Below are positions 24,642 to 33,120 of a stretch of DNA of 64,000 nucleotides, in pieces. Location: NCBI GenBank assembly GCA_910577315.1, contig CAJTME010000012.1, positions 1 through 64,000 of the forward strand. Reading direction: 5' to 3'. The translations under genes and the position numbers were made by a program. Every line of letters starts with the position of its first letter. The stretch's first letter is position 1. This DNA comes from an uncultured Muribaculaceae bacterium (GTDB lineage: Bacteria > Bacteroidota > Bacteroidia > Bacteroidales > Muribaculaceae). The notes under the pieces are model-generated. The model was not told the DNA's origin and searched no databases. It saw nothing but the letters and a program-made list of their open reading frames with translations.

Positions 24642-25011
24642 CGTTCCCCGCCAAGATTAGAGGGTGTTTAATAGCAAATGTTAATGTCGGGGTCTCATGT
24701 TTCGGAGTGGTTTTCATGCTGAGTAGAAGGAGTGTACTTGATGTACACGACTGATACGAAGCGTGAAAAACGCCCGAAACATGAGATGCAAAAGTAATTT
24801 TTGGATTAATGCCATTGATATATCAGAAGATAAAAAAGGATATGAAATGTAATAATACCTTCGCACGCTCTGTCTCTGGCGCTTTTGCCGCTCCTCTTCG
24901 GTCATGTGCCAAATGGCACACTCCCTCATCGTTACGGCAAAATCACTCAAAGACAGAGCGCCCCGGCATTAACATTTGTTATTAAACACCCTCTTAACTT
25001 AACGGGGAACG
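24642..25011. mobile_element. MITE-like element with about 50-bp imperfect terminal inverted repeats
   Basis: The 370-base segment begins CGTTCCCCG and ends CGGGGAACG. Inside these, AGAGGGTGTTTAATA-G-CAAATGTTAATG on the left is the near-exact complement of the right end, giving inverted termini of about 50 bases with a handful of mismatches. Two further nested inverted repeats occur inside: TCTCATGTTTCGG with CCGAAACATGAGA, and GCTCTGTCT with AGACAGAGC. It is AT-richer than its surroundings. A 78-codon frame on the minus strand (24714-24950) has no recognised domain and is probably not a transposase. It fills the gap between ald and the metal permease and resembles a non-autonomous insertion element. 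Target-site duplications are not obvious. Confidence 0.75.
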
Positions 25012-25049
25012 CTGTGCATGGTATTTCATGCGGCTGAATGTGGCGGGAT

Positions 25050-26267
25050 TCAGCCCATGGAAAATCCAAGGTCTTCGATGACTTCCCTTACGGCGGCGGG
25101 GTCGGGGTTGCCTTGGATTTTCGTTAGGCCGGAAGCGAGGTCGACGGTGACGGACTCGACACCGGGGAGTTTTGCGAGGTTTTTCTCGACCATGGCCTTG
25201 CAGTGGCCGCAGGTCATGCCTTTTACGGTTATTGTCTGTTCGTTTTCCATTTTTTCTGATTTATGAGATGTGTATTTTCTGATAAGGGCGTTGATGAGGA
25301 GTATTACGAGAAGCGCGGAGCAAATGCCGGAAAAGAGCCCTACGTCAAGGTGGCAATTTGCGTGGCCTGCCACCATGGGCGTTGTAAACCAGTGGCGCGG
25401 CATGAAATAGTCAATGCACAACCCGATCGCTATCGCGCCGATGACTATCGTGCCGAGATATATGGCGGCTGTTTTCTTGCCGAGGGATTTGCTGACGATG
25501 ATGATTGATGCGAAATTGGCAGCCGGTCCAGCCATGAGAAGGACAAATGCCGCGCCCGGACTAAGGCCCTTGAGCATCAATGAGAGCGCGATGGGGATGG
25601 AGCCGGTTGAGCACACGTACATGGGCACTGCAACCATAACCACGGCAATCATTGAAAGCAGCGGGTAGCCGGCGAAGAAGGTGAAGAAACCGTCGGGAAC
25701 GAAGACGGTGATGGCGGCGGCAATGACCAGGCCGATTATGAGCCATTTGCCGATGTTCTGTACCATCTCGACGAAGCCGTAGCGCAGCGCATCCTTTATC
25801 CGTCCGGCAAAATTGCGTGATGGAGGTGCGTCGATTGTGTCAACTTCCATGTCGCAGCTGTCATTGGCCTTGTCCTCACGGTTGACAAGCATGCCGCCGA
25901 TGAACGCGGTGGCAAGGGCGGCGACGGGCCGGATTATGGCAAACGCCGGGCCGAGAAGCGAATAAGTTGCCGCGATGGAGTCTATGCCGGTCTGAGGAGT
26001 GGCGATGAGGAATGATGTGGATGCGCCGCGTGATGCCCCGTTGCGGCGCAATGACACGGCCGTGGGCAATACTCCGCACGAGCACAACGGCAGCGGAACG
26101 CCAATCAACGCCGCCTTGACCACCGCCCATGCTCCCGGTCGGGAAAGATGGTTGCGGTAGAATTTACCTGGCACGAACGCATACAGCACTCCCGCCACCA
26201 GGAAGCCGAGCAGCAGATAGGGCGCCATCTCGGCAATCATGTTTATCAGTGAGTATATGAATTCCAT
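25050..26267 (-). CDS. SO_0444-type Cu/Zn efflux permease with C-terminal heavy-metal-associated domain
   Basis: An integral membrane permease (about residues 1-330, with 8 to 10 helices) of the DUF318/SO_0444 family. The paired signature loops are GVPLPLCSCGVLPTAVSLRRNGAS near 56-79 and VPMYVCSTGSIPIALSLMLKG near 213-233, each with conserved cysteines in a membrane re-entrant context. After a Lys/Ser linker, residues about 340-405 form an HMA domain with GMTCGHCKAMVEKN. A loop GHANCHLD could also bind metal. Family members are linked to copper or zinc export. The upstream regulator also carries an HMA-like domain. The ATG at 26267 lies only 4 bases past the -7 box, so the message is nearly leaderless or starts at a later Met (residue 12 or 15). 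Confidence 0.88.
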   Translation of the reverse strand: MEFIYSLINMIAEMAPYLLLGFLVAGVLYAFVPGKFYRNHLSRPGAWAVVKAALIGVPLPLCSCGVLPTAVSLRRNGASRGASTSFLIATPQTGIDSIAATYSLLGPAFAIIRPVAALATAFIGGMLVNREDKANDSCDMEVDTIDAPPSRNFAGRIKDALRYGFVEMVQNIGKWLIIGLVIAAAITVFVPDGFFTFFAGYPLLSMIAVVMVAVPMYVCSTGSIPIALSLMLKGLSPGAAFVLLMAGPAANFASIIIVSKSLGKKTAAIYLGTIVIGAIAIGLCIDYFMPRHWFTTPMVAGHANCHLDVGLFSGICSALLVILLINALIRKYTSHKSEKMENEQTITVKGMTCGHCKAMVEKNLAKLPGVESVTVDLASGLTKIQGNPDPAAVREVIEDLGFSMG

Positions 26268-26271
26268 GCTG

Positions 26272-26330
26272 CAAAGTTACAACATGAAACGCCCGTGTAT
26301 GTTACAACAATCCCACATATTGTTGCACAA
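26272..26330 (-). promoter_or_regulatory. Metal-permease promoter with candidate operator
   Basis: TAACTTTG on the minus strand at 26272-26279 is the -7 box. No good TTTG is present at -33. Instead an inverted repeat CAACAAT (26305-26311) and ATTGTTG (26319-26325), flanked by TGT and ACA, occupies that region. This is a plausible site for the adjacent AraC-type regulator acting as an activator. Confidence 0.5.
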
Positions 26331-26341
26331 TTGTGCTGAAA

Positions 26342-26902
26342 TCAGATTTCGTCAATCGCCGAGCGCGATCCGGTGTCGCGGAACTCGGATATGGTCATCC
26401 CTTGCGATTTCTTGAAAGCGCGCGACAGATGGGCCACGCTCGAAAAGCCGACCTTGTCGGCAATTTCAGCGAGGGTGAGTTCGTCGTCAAACAACAGTTC
26501 CTTGACGTATTCGATCCGCTGCGACATAAGGTAGCTCTGGACCGTCCTCCCCTCGAGTGATGAGAACATGCGGCTGACATATCGGAAATCGAGAGGTATG
26601 GTCCTGGCGATGTAGTCGGACAGCCTGTCCTTTTCATCGACCGTGTTGTGGCGGGCGTAATAACGGATGGCGGCCTTGATGTTTTCCAGCATCACGTGTT
26701 CGTGTGACTTCAATGGCTCGAAGCCCACAGCCCGCAGGCGGTTGAAGAAAGCGTCCATTACCCGGACGTCGGGCATCACGTTAAAGTCGACGCTTCCCAA
26801 CGACACGGCGGCCTGGATGCCAAGCTCGCGGCATAGGTCCTCGACCGTCATCACGCAACGACGGCACACCATGTTTTTTATATGTAGCTTTTCTGCGGGC
26901 AT
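26342..26902 (-). CDS. AraC-type regulator with N-terminal HMA-like metal-sensing domain
   Basis: 186 residues from the Met at 26902; the open frame extends 13 residues further, but MPAEKLHIKNMVC fits the domain start. Residues about 4-65 look like a heavy-metal-associated ferredoxin-like fold with a CRRC motif (IKNMVCRRCVMTVEDLCRELGI) and a late GFEPLK strand. Residues about 75-180 are an AraC/XylS DNA-binding region with the second helix-turn-helix at LTLAEIADKVGFSSVAHLSRAFKKSQGMT. It is 74 bases upstream of, and codirectional with, the metal permease, so it probably senses Cu, Zn or a similar ion and controls that gene. The fused architecture is known in Bacteroidetes near metal exporters. 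Confidence 0.85.
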   Translation of the reverse strand: MPAEKLHIKNMVCRRCVMTVEDLCRELGIQAAVSLGSVDFNVMPDVRVMDAFFNRLRAVGFEPLKSHEHVMLENIKAAIRYYARHNTVDEKDRLSDYIARTIPLDFRYVSRMFSSLEGRTVQSYLMSQRIEYVKELLFDDELTLAEIADKVGFSSVAHLSRAFKKSQGMTISEFRDTGSRSAIDEI

Positions 26903-26981
26903 GGGATATGGACTTATATAAAAAAAGAATGAGAAACGCAATCAAAAGACTGACTATTTCTCATTCTCCTCTCTCCTCTGG

Positions 26982-27055
26982 CGGTATGGACGGGACTCGA
27001 ACCCGCGACCCCCTGCGTGACAGGCAGGTATTCTAACCAGCTGAACTACCACACC
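26982..27055 (-). tRNA. tRNA-Asp (anticodon GTC)
   Basis: 74 bases. Acceptor GGTGTGG pairs with CCATACC (one G-T) and G is the discriminator. The anticodon stem CCTGC/GCAGG encloses CTGTCAC, giving GTC. The T arm GCGGGTTCGAGTCCCGT is canonical. CCA is not encoded. Confidence 0.95.
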
Positions 27056-27110
27056 TTTTAGGCTCGCTTGCCTCTTTGTGAGAGTTGGCGTTGTTGCCGT
27101 TTTGCGAGTG

Positions 27111-27142
27111 CAAAGTTAAGACGGTTTTTGGTTCTGTGCAAA
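27111..27142 (-). promoter_or_regulatory. tRNA-Asp promoter
   Basis: Minus-strand TTTG (27139-27142) and TAACTTTG (27111-27118) with a 20-base spacer. The same transcript could read on into the HMA-AraC gene. Confidence 0.65.
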
Positions 27143-27202
27143 TATTTCTGCAACTTTTTTTCAGAAAAAGTGAAAATAGGTGGTTTTTACCAGTGTTTTG
27201 GA

Positions 27203-28561
27203 CTAAATGGCCGCGGTTTTGAGGGCTGAGAGGCGGTCAATCTGCCGGAACTGGTAAATGATCATGATGGCGGTGACGGCGGTGGCGAGGAGGTCGGAAA
27301 TGGGAAAAGAGAGCCAGACGCCTTTGACGCCCATCTGTCCGGGGAGCCAGAGGATGAGCGGAATCAGGAAGATGACCTGGCGGGTGAGGCTCAGGAACAT
27401 CGCCTTGGCGGGGGCGCCGATGCTCTGGAAGAAGCATGTGGCTATGATTTGAAAGCCGACGACGGAGAAGGCCCAGAGGCAATGGCGGAGGCAGAAGACG
27501 GTCTGGCCGATGAGGAAATCGTCGGCGGTGAAGGCGCGGGCTACGAGGCCGGGCCACGCGAGGCCGAAGATGCTGCCGGCGATGCAGATGAGGGAGCTGA
27601 CGCCGACCGCGAGCCAGAAGGCACGCCGCAGGCGGGGCAGCAGGCCAGCGCCGTAGTTGTAGCCGATGATGGGCTGGAGACCCATGCAGATGCCGAGGAC
27701 GATGGTGGTGAGGAGGGATGTGAAGGTTACGAATATGCCGGCGGCGCCGATGGCCATGTCGCCGCCGTGGGCGACGAGGGCGCGGTTGATGAGGGCGTTG
27801 ATGAGGCATGAGGCGACGTTGACGATGCAGGGGGCGGCACCGATGGAGACGATGTCGGCGATGATGCCGAGGCGCAGGCCGAATGTGTGGCGGCGGAAGC
27901 CGAGGTTGACGCCCTGACGGAAGAAGTGGCTGACGACGAACCATGCGGATACGGCCATGGCGATGTCGGTGGCGATGGCTGCGCCGACCATGCCCATGTC
28001 GAGCCAGAGGACGAGGACGGCGTCGAGGATGACGTTGGTGACTGCGCCTATTATCATTGTCATCATGGCGCGGGTGGGATAGCCGGTGGCGCGGAGGACG
28101 TTGTTGAGGCCGAAGGCGATGTTGGTGAGCAGGAGGCCGGGAAGGACCCACAGCATGTATGAGCGGGCGTAGGGGAGGGTTACGTCGCCGGCGCCGAAGA
28201 GGCGGAGGATGGGGTCCATGAATATGGCGAAGAAGGCGATGTATGTGGCTCCGTTGATGAACGTGAGGGTCGTTGCGTTTCCTAGCATGAGTTCGGCGCG
28301 TGGCTTGTCCTGGCGTCCCATGAGGATGGATATGCGGGTTGAGGCGCCGACGCCGACGAGGACTCCGATGGCGGTGGTTATGTTCATCAGGGGGAATGTG
28401 AGGGCCATTCCGGCGATTGCTTCGGGGCCGACGACCTGGCCGATGAACACGCGGTCGACGATGTTGTACAGGGCCATTACGAGCATCCCGACTACGGCGG
28501 GAAGGCTGTATTCCCACAGGAGGCGTCCGACTGGACGGGTGGCGAGGTTGTTGAGGCTCAT
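27203..28561 (-). CDS. MATE-family multidrug efflux transporter
   Basis: A 452-residue inner-membrane antiporter with twelve predicted helices in two MatE halves. The N-terminus (LATRPVGRLLWEYSLPAVVGMLVMALYNIVDRVFIG) and the paired GLGWALPNIAFGLNN-like and RATGYPTRAMMTMIIGAVTNVILDAVL segments near 145-190 are typical. The second half repeats the pattern (GLQPIIGYNYGAG near 290, QSIGAPAKAMFLSLTRQVIFLIPLILWLP near 390). The substrate cannot be inferred. No regulator is next to it. Confidence 0.93.
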   Translation of the reverse strand: MSLNNLATRPVGRLLWEYSLPAVVGMLVMALYNIVDRVFIGQVVGPEAIAGMALTFPLMNITTAIGVLVGVGASTRISILMGRQDKPRAELMLGNATTLTFINGATYIAFFAIFMDPILRLFGAGDVTLPYARSYMLWVLPGLLLTNIAFGLNNVLRATGYPTRAMMTMIIGAVTNVILDAVLVLWLDMGMVGAAIATDIAMAVSAWFVVSHFFRQGVNLGFRRHTFGLRLGIIADIVSIGAAPCIVNVASCLINALINRALVAHGGDMAIGAAGIFVTFTSLLTTIVLGICMGLQPIIGYNYGAGLLPRLRRAFWLAVGVSSLICIAGSIFGLAWPGLVARAFTADDFLIGQTVFCLRHCLWAFSVVGFQIIATCFFQSIGAPAKAMFLSLTRQVIFLIPLILWLPGQMGVKGVWLSFPISDLLATAVTAIMIIYQFRQIDRLSALKTAAI

Positions 28562-28603
28562 GGGGTGGACTGGTTGTTAGGTAGGGGCGGTTGGGCGGGG
28601 TAT

Positions 28604-28637
28604 AAAAAAATAAGGCTGTGACGTTGCACAGCCTTAT
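28604..28637 (-). terminator. Terminator after the TPR protein gene
   Basis: ATAAGGCTGTG and CACAGCCTTAT form an 11-base stem; on the minus strand it is followed by a T-run. Confidence 0.85.
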
Positions 28638-28660
28638 CGGGGTTTCAGCCGTAAGGCTGT

Positions 28661-29314
28661 TTATTTTCCTGCGGCAGCTTTTGCGCGTTCGTAGTATTTG
28701 CGGATGTCGGTCTGGGACTGCTGGATAAACTGGGGGTATTCGTCGACGATTGTCTTGAGGGCGTTGTATTCGCCTTCGTAGTTCTTCTCAGCGCGGTATA
28801 CGTTGGCCTCCTTGATGAGGACGATGGGAACGATTGAGGGGTTCTTGTCGGCTTTGCTGACGGCTTTGTCGTAGGCCTTGAGGGCTTCGGGGTATTGCTT
28901 GAGGTTAACGTAGCAGTCGCCCATGAGGGTGTATACGCCGGCTGCGGCGATGTGGTCGTCGGCCGAGGTGTCCTTGAGGTAAGAGAGGGCTTCTTCGTAG
29001 TTGCCTTCCTGGTAGAGGCGGATTGCGACTTCCATCTTGGCGCGGTTGCCGCTCTTGTATCCGTGGGTGGCGGCTTCCTTGTAGAGGACGAGGGCTACGG
29101 AGTCGTTCTGGGCGACGTCGGCGCGGCCAATTGCCTCGTCGGCCTTGGCGCTGCCGCTCTTGGCGACGAAGAACCAGATGAGGATTGCGGCGATTACCAC
29201 GAGGATAAAGATGGAGAGGCCGAGGATGAGCTTGCTGTTGGCCTTTGCACGGGTGATGATGTCCTGTGCTTCCTGTGCTCCCTGCTCGGGAGCTTGGGGC
29301 TGGTTGTTTTCCAT
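28661..29314 (-). CDS. Membrane-anchored tetratricopeptide repeat protein
   Basis: A 217-residue protein with a Gln/Glu-rich cytosolic start, one membrane helix at about residues 28-50 (LILGLSIFILVVIAAILIWFFVA) and a periplasmic TPR domain to the end (AMEVAIRLYQEGNYEEALSYLKD, YTLMGDCYVNLKQYPEALKAYDKAV, LIKEANVYRAEKNYEGEYNALKTI). The layout resembles YfgM-type proteins that sit near the SecYEG/chaperone network and is common in Bacteroidales. A TATTTTTG box on the minus strand at 29377-29384 may be its -7 element. Function is inferred only from architecture. Confidence 0.85.
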   Translation of the reverse strand: MENNQPQAPEQGAQEAQDIITRAKANSKLILGLSIFILVVIAAILIWFFVAKSGSAKADEAIGRADVAQNDSVALVLYKEAATHGYKSGNRAKMEVAIRLYQEGNYEEALSYLKDTSADDHIAAAGVYTLMGDCYVNLKQYPEALKAYDKAVSKADKNPSIVPIVLIKEANVYRAEKNYEGEYNALKTIVDEYPQFIQQSQTDIRKYYERAKAAAGK

Positions 29315-29447
29315 TTTATGATATGATTTTTTTATTAATCGGGGTTGATGTCGGCAAGAGCCGCGTTTTCAAGCTGCAAAAATAGCTTAAATTCCCCGAA
29401 TAATAAAATTTTGGGGGCATTAATTTCGTTTTTCAATATATAAAGAG

Positions 29448-29455
29448 TAAATTTG
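29448..29455 (+). promoter_or_regulatory. cdd -7 box, possibly giving a leaderless mRNA
   Basis: TAAATTTG ends five bases before the cdd ATG at 29461. With the usual spacing from the -7 box, transcription would begin at or next to the start codon. The -33 region is only T-rich. Confidence 0.5.
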
Positions 29456-29460
29456 CAGTT

Positions 29461-29937
29461 ATGAAAGACATCCAAATCACGGTGCCGGTCACCGAATATG
29501 CCTACGGCGAGCTTACCGACGCGCAGCGTGGGCTGGTTGACCTTGCCCGCCAATATACGTTCAATTCGTATTCGCCTTACTCGCATTTCAGCGTCGGCGC
29601 TGCCATCCGCCTGGATAACGGCGAGGTTGTTTGCGGCGCCAATCAGGAGAACGCCGCTTTTCCGTCGGGAACCTGTGCCGAGCGTTCGGCGTGTTATTCG
29701 GCTGGGGCGCGGTTTCCGGGTGCGAAGTTTGAGAGCATCGCCATTGCCGCGCGCGGTGTGGACGGCGAGCCGACTGTGGCTCCGTGTGCTCCGTGCGGCG
29801 CGTGCCGGCAGGCGTTGCTGGAATATGAGGTGCTGGCGGGGCATGACGTGGAGGTGCTGCTGGTTGGCCGCGATGTGATCTACCGGCTGCCGTCGGTGAA
29901 GTCGCTGCTTCCGCTGGCGTTTACGGAAATAAATTAA
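29461..29937 (+). CDS. cdd: Cytidine deaminase
   Basis: Deaminates cytidine and deoxycytidine to uridines in pyrimidine salvage. The 158-residue size fits the small homotetrameric class. The zinc site is CAERSA near residues 76-81 with catalytic Glu, and PCGACRQ near 115-121 gives the two further cysteines. SPYSHFSVGAAIRLDNGEVVCGANQENAAFPSGTCAER carries the substrate-binding Asn and Glu. The long N-terminus (about 15 residues before the usual start) is normal for Bacteroidales. It is transcribed alone and followed by a long heptamer array. Confidence 0.95.
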   Translation: MKDIQITVPVTEYAYGELTDAQRGLVDLARQYTFNSYSPYSHFSVGAAIRLDNGEVVCGANQENAAFPSGTCAERSACYSAGARFPGAKFESIAIAARGVDGEPTVAPCAPCGACRQALLEYEVLAGHDVEVLLVGRDVIYRLPSVKSLLPLAFTEIN

Positions 29938-29940
29938 TAT

Positions 29941-30015
29941 AATTAGGAATTTTTTAAATTAGGAATTAGGAATTAGGAATTAGGAATTAGGAATTAGGAA
30001 TTAGGAATTAGGAAT
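29941..30015 (+). repeat. Heptamer-only repeat array after cdd
   Basis: About eight TTAGGAA units, the longest run in the window, bounded by T-runs on both sides. The GCGGGTGG block and the nonamers are absent. It starts three bases after the cdd stop codon. Confidence 0.85.
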
Positions 30016-30111
30016 TTTTTTCTATTTATCTTCTCTGTTTTTCTCCTTTTTTCTTTCGTCTCCTTTTTCTCCTTTCCTCTTTTTTCCTTTCTTCGTTTGC
30101 CTCTCACCTGA
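30016..30111 (+). other. Polypyrimidine tract between cdd and tyrS
   Basis: About 95 bases made almost only of T and C (CTCC, TTTCTC and TTTTCC variants), with no gene or hairpin. It follows directly on the heptamer array. A similar tract follows the array at 49135. Confidence 0.6.
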
Positions 30112-30162
30112 TTTGTTTCGTCATTTTGAATTGGAAATTAAGAATAAGAAATATATAAACCG

Positions 30163-31455
<1,293 letters not shown>

Positions 31456-31473
31456 ACGGATCTGACTGACAAT

Positions 31474-31508
31474 AAAAAAACAGGGCTGCCCTCGCGGGTG
31501 GCCCTGTT
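31474..31508. terminator. Bidirectional terminator between tyrS and the LRR operon
   Basis: AACAGGGC and GCCCTGTT form the stem of a hairpin. An A-run on the left gives a T-run on the minus strand, so it terminates the convergent LRR pair most efficiently. Confidence 0.75.
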
Positions 31509-31527
31509 CGGTATTATGAAGTTCTAC

Positions 31528-33120
31528 TTACTTTGGTTGTGTCATTATGCAGGGTTGGCCTTCGGCGGGACGGGGGAGGGGGCGGCCCTGAAGGTCGAGA
31601 TAGACGGCGCCGCCGGGGGCGGTGGCGCTGCGGTATATGACGAGGCGGGGAGCGGCGTCATGGGCGGGGCTGCCAACCGGGGCTGTGATGCCGTTCATCT
31701 GGCCGCCGAGCTGGTCGACGGTGTAGGTGGAGGACATGGCGACGCCGTCGACCTCGTAGTTGAGGGTGGCGGTGGTGACGAGGCCGTAGGGGAACATGCC
31801 GGTGACGGTGCCCGCGGTGCTGAAGGTGTCGGTCTGTGAACCGTTGAAGGTGCAGGAAAGCATCTTGACGTTGTCGAACATGGGGTGCGATTCAATGCAG
31901 GCGAAACCGCTGTCGTCACGGAACGAGAGGGTGAACATGTCGAGGGCGCGGTTGGCCTGGGTGTAGTTGACGGTGGCTTTGGCGGGAACGTAGTATTCGG
32001 CGCCGTCGACGGGGTAGCCGTCCTGGGGTGTGACGGCGGCGCAGTAGAAGAGGGGACTGACGCGGGCGCCGTAGTTGGCGCGGTAGAAGTCGGCGAATGT
32101 CAGCTGGCCGTCGGGGCAGTCGCCTGAGTCGGCGGTGACGAAGAAATTGACCGTGTGCTGGCCTCCGTTGTAGGTGAAGGGCCATTTGTCGCCGGTGAGG
32201 GTGCCGAGTACGATTCGGTCGATGCCGTTTGACGAGCCGAACGAGCCGGTGGTGACGCGGGCCGTGGGGGGCAGGATGACGGTGGTGAGGGCTGAGCAGC
32301 CGGAAACGGCGTTTTTGTCAAGTGTGATGCTCTGGCCGGTGAAGCGCAGGGTGGTGATGAACGGATTGTTGGCGATTGCGGAGGTGGCCACGGCCTGGAC
32401 GCCGGCGGGAACCTCAAGGACGGATGCCTCTTTTGCGGCGGGGTAGGCGACGAGGGTCATGTCGTCGCGGCGGACGAGACAGTCGTGGGCCTCGGAGAAG
32501 ATGAGCGTGTTGTTGAGGATGCGCGAGAGGGCTGTCATGGAGGTGAGGCCGGCCTCGGGGTCGATGATGGAAATGGACTGCGGGAGGGTGATGCTTTTGA
32601 TGGTGGTGTTGTCGCGCAGGGCGTTGCGGACGATTACGTGGCAGGTGGGCGATATGCTGAGGTGGTCGAGGACGGCAGCCTGGGGCACTCGGTAGAGGAC
32701 GGTGGATTTATATGACATGAGGATGCCCTCGGGGGTGGTGACGAACCAGCGGTTGTCGGCGTCGACGATGAATCTTTCAAGGTTGGGGCAGCCGATGAAG
32801 TTGGTCATGCCCTCGACGGTGTAGCCGTTGTGGAGGCAGCCGGATATTTCCTCGATGTTTTTCGAGATGGTGACCGAGCGCAGGGCGCTGAGGTTGTTGA
32901 GGGCGTCGGATGCGATGGTGGTGACGGGGAGGGTGCGGCCGAGCTGGTCGCAATAGGCCGTCTCGGGGATGGTGAGGTTGGCGGTGTCGTCGTTGCCTGT
33001 CCAGCCGCTGACGGCGGCTGTGAGGTTCTCGGTGTCGAACTGGTAGGTCAGCTCCATGGCCGGGGCGCTGAGGACGGCGGCGGTGGCCATGAGGAGTGTA
33101 GCGGTTTTAATGAGGTTCAT
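31528..33120 (-). CDS. BspA-type leucine-rich-repeat secreted protein
   Basis: 530 residues with a signal peptide (MNLIKTATLLMATAAVLSAPA). The body contains LRR_5/BspA-like units (LPVTTIASDALNNLSALRSVTISKNIEEISG near 65-95; IKSITLPQSISII; VPAGVQAVATSAIANNPFITTLRFTGQSITLDKNAVSGCSALTTVILP near 250-300). The C-terminus ends in a degenerate T9SS-like pattern (AVYLDLQGRPLPRPAEGQPCIM). BspA-like proteins are surface or secreted adhesins in oral and gut Bacteroidales (family knowledge). The start overlaps the stop of the next LRR gene upstream by four bases, so the two are translationally coupled and probably paralogous: both begin with a matching ATISGWTG-like domain. Confidence 0.85.
   Translation of the reverse strand: MNLIKTATLLMATAAVLSAPAMELTYQFDTENLTAAVSGWTGNDDTANLTIPETAYCDQLGRTLPVTTIASDALNNLSALRSVTISKNIEEISGCLHNGYTVEGMTNFIGCPNLERFIVDADNRWFVTTPEGILMSYKSTVLYRVPQAAVLDHLSISPTCHVIVRNALRDNTTIKSITLPQSISIIDPEAGLTSMTALSRILNNTLIFSEAHDCLVRRDDMTLVAYPAAKEASVLEVPAGVQAVATSAIANNPFITTLRFTGQSITLDKNAVSGCSALTTVILPPTARVTTGSFGSSNGIDRIVLGTLTGDKWPFTYNGGQHTVNFFVTADSGDCPDGQLTFADFYRANYGARVSPLFYCAAVTPQDGYPVDGAEYYVPAKATVNYTQANRALDMFTLSFRDDSGFACIESHPMFDNVKMLSCTFNGSQTDTFSTAGTVTGMFPYGLVTTATLNYEVDGVAMSSTYTVDQLGGQMNGITAPVGSPAHDAAPRLVIYRSATAPGGAVYLDLQGRPLPRPAEGQPCIMTQPK

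Noticed and set aside
24714..24950. 78-codon frame inside the MITE-like element as a real gene
   Set aside because: No domain, overlaps nested inverted repeats and lacks a promoter. It is more likely incidental.
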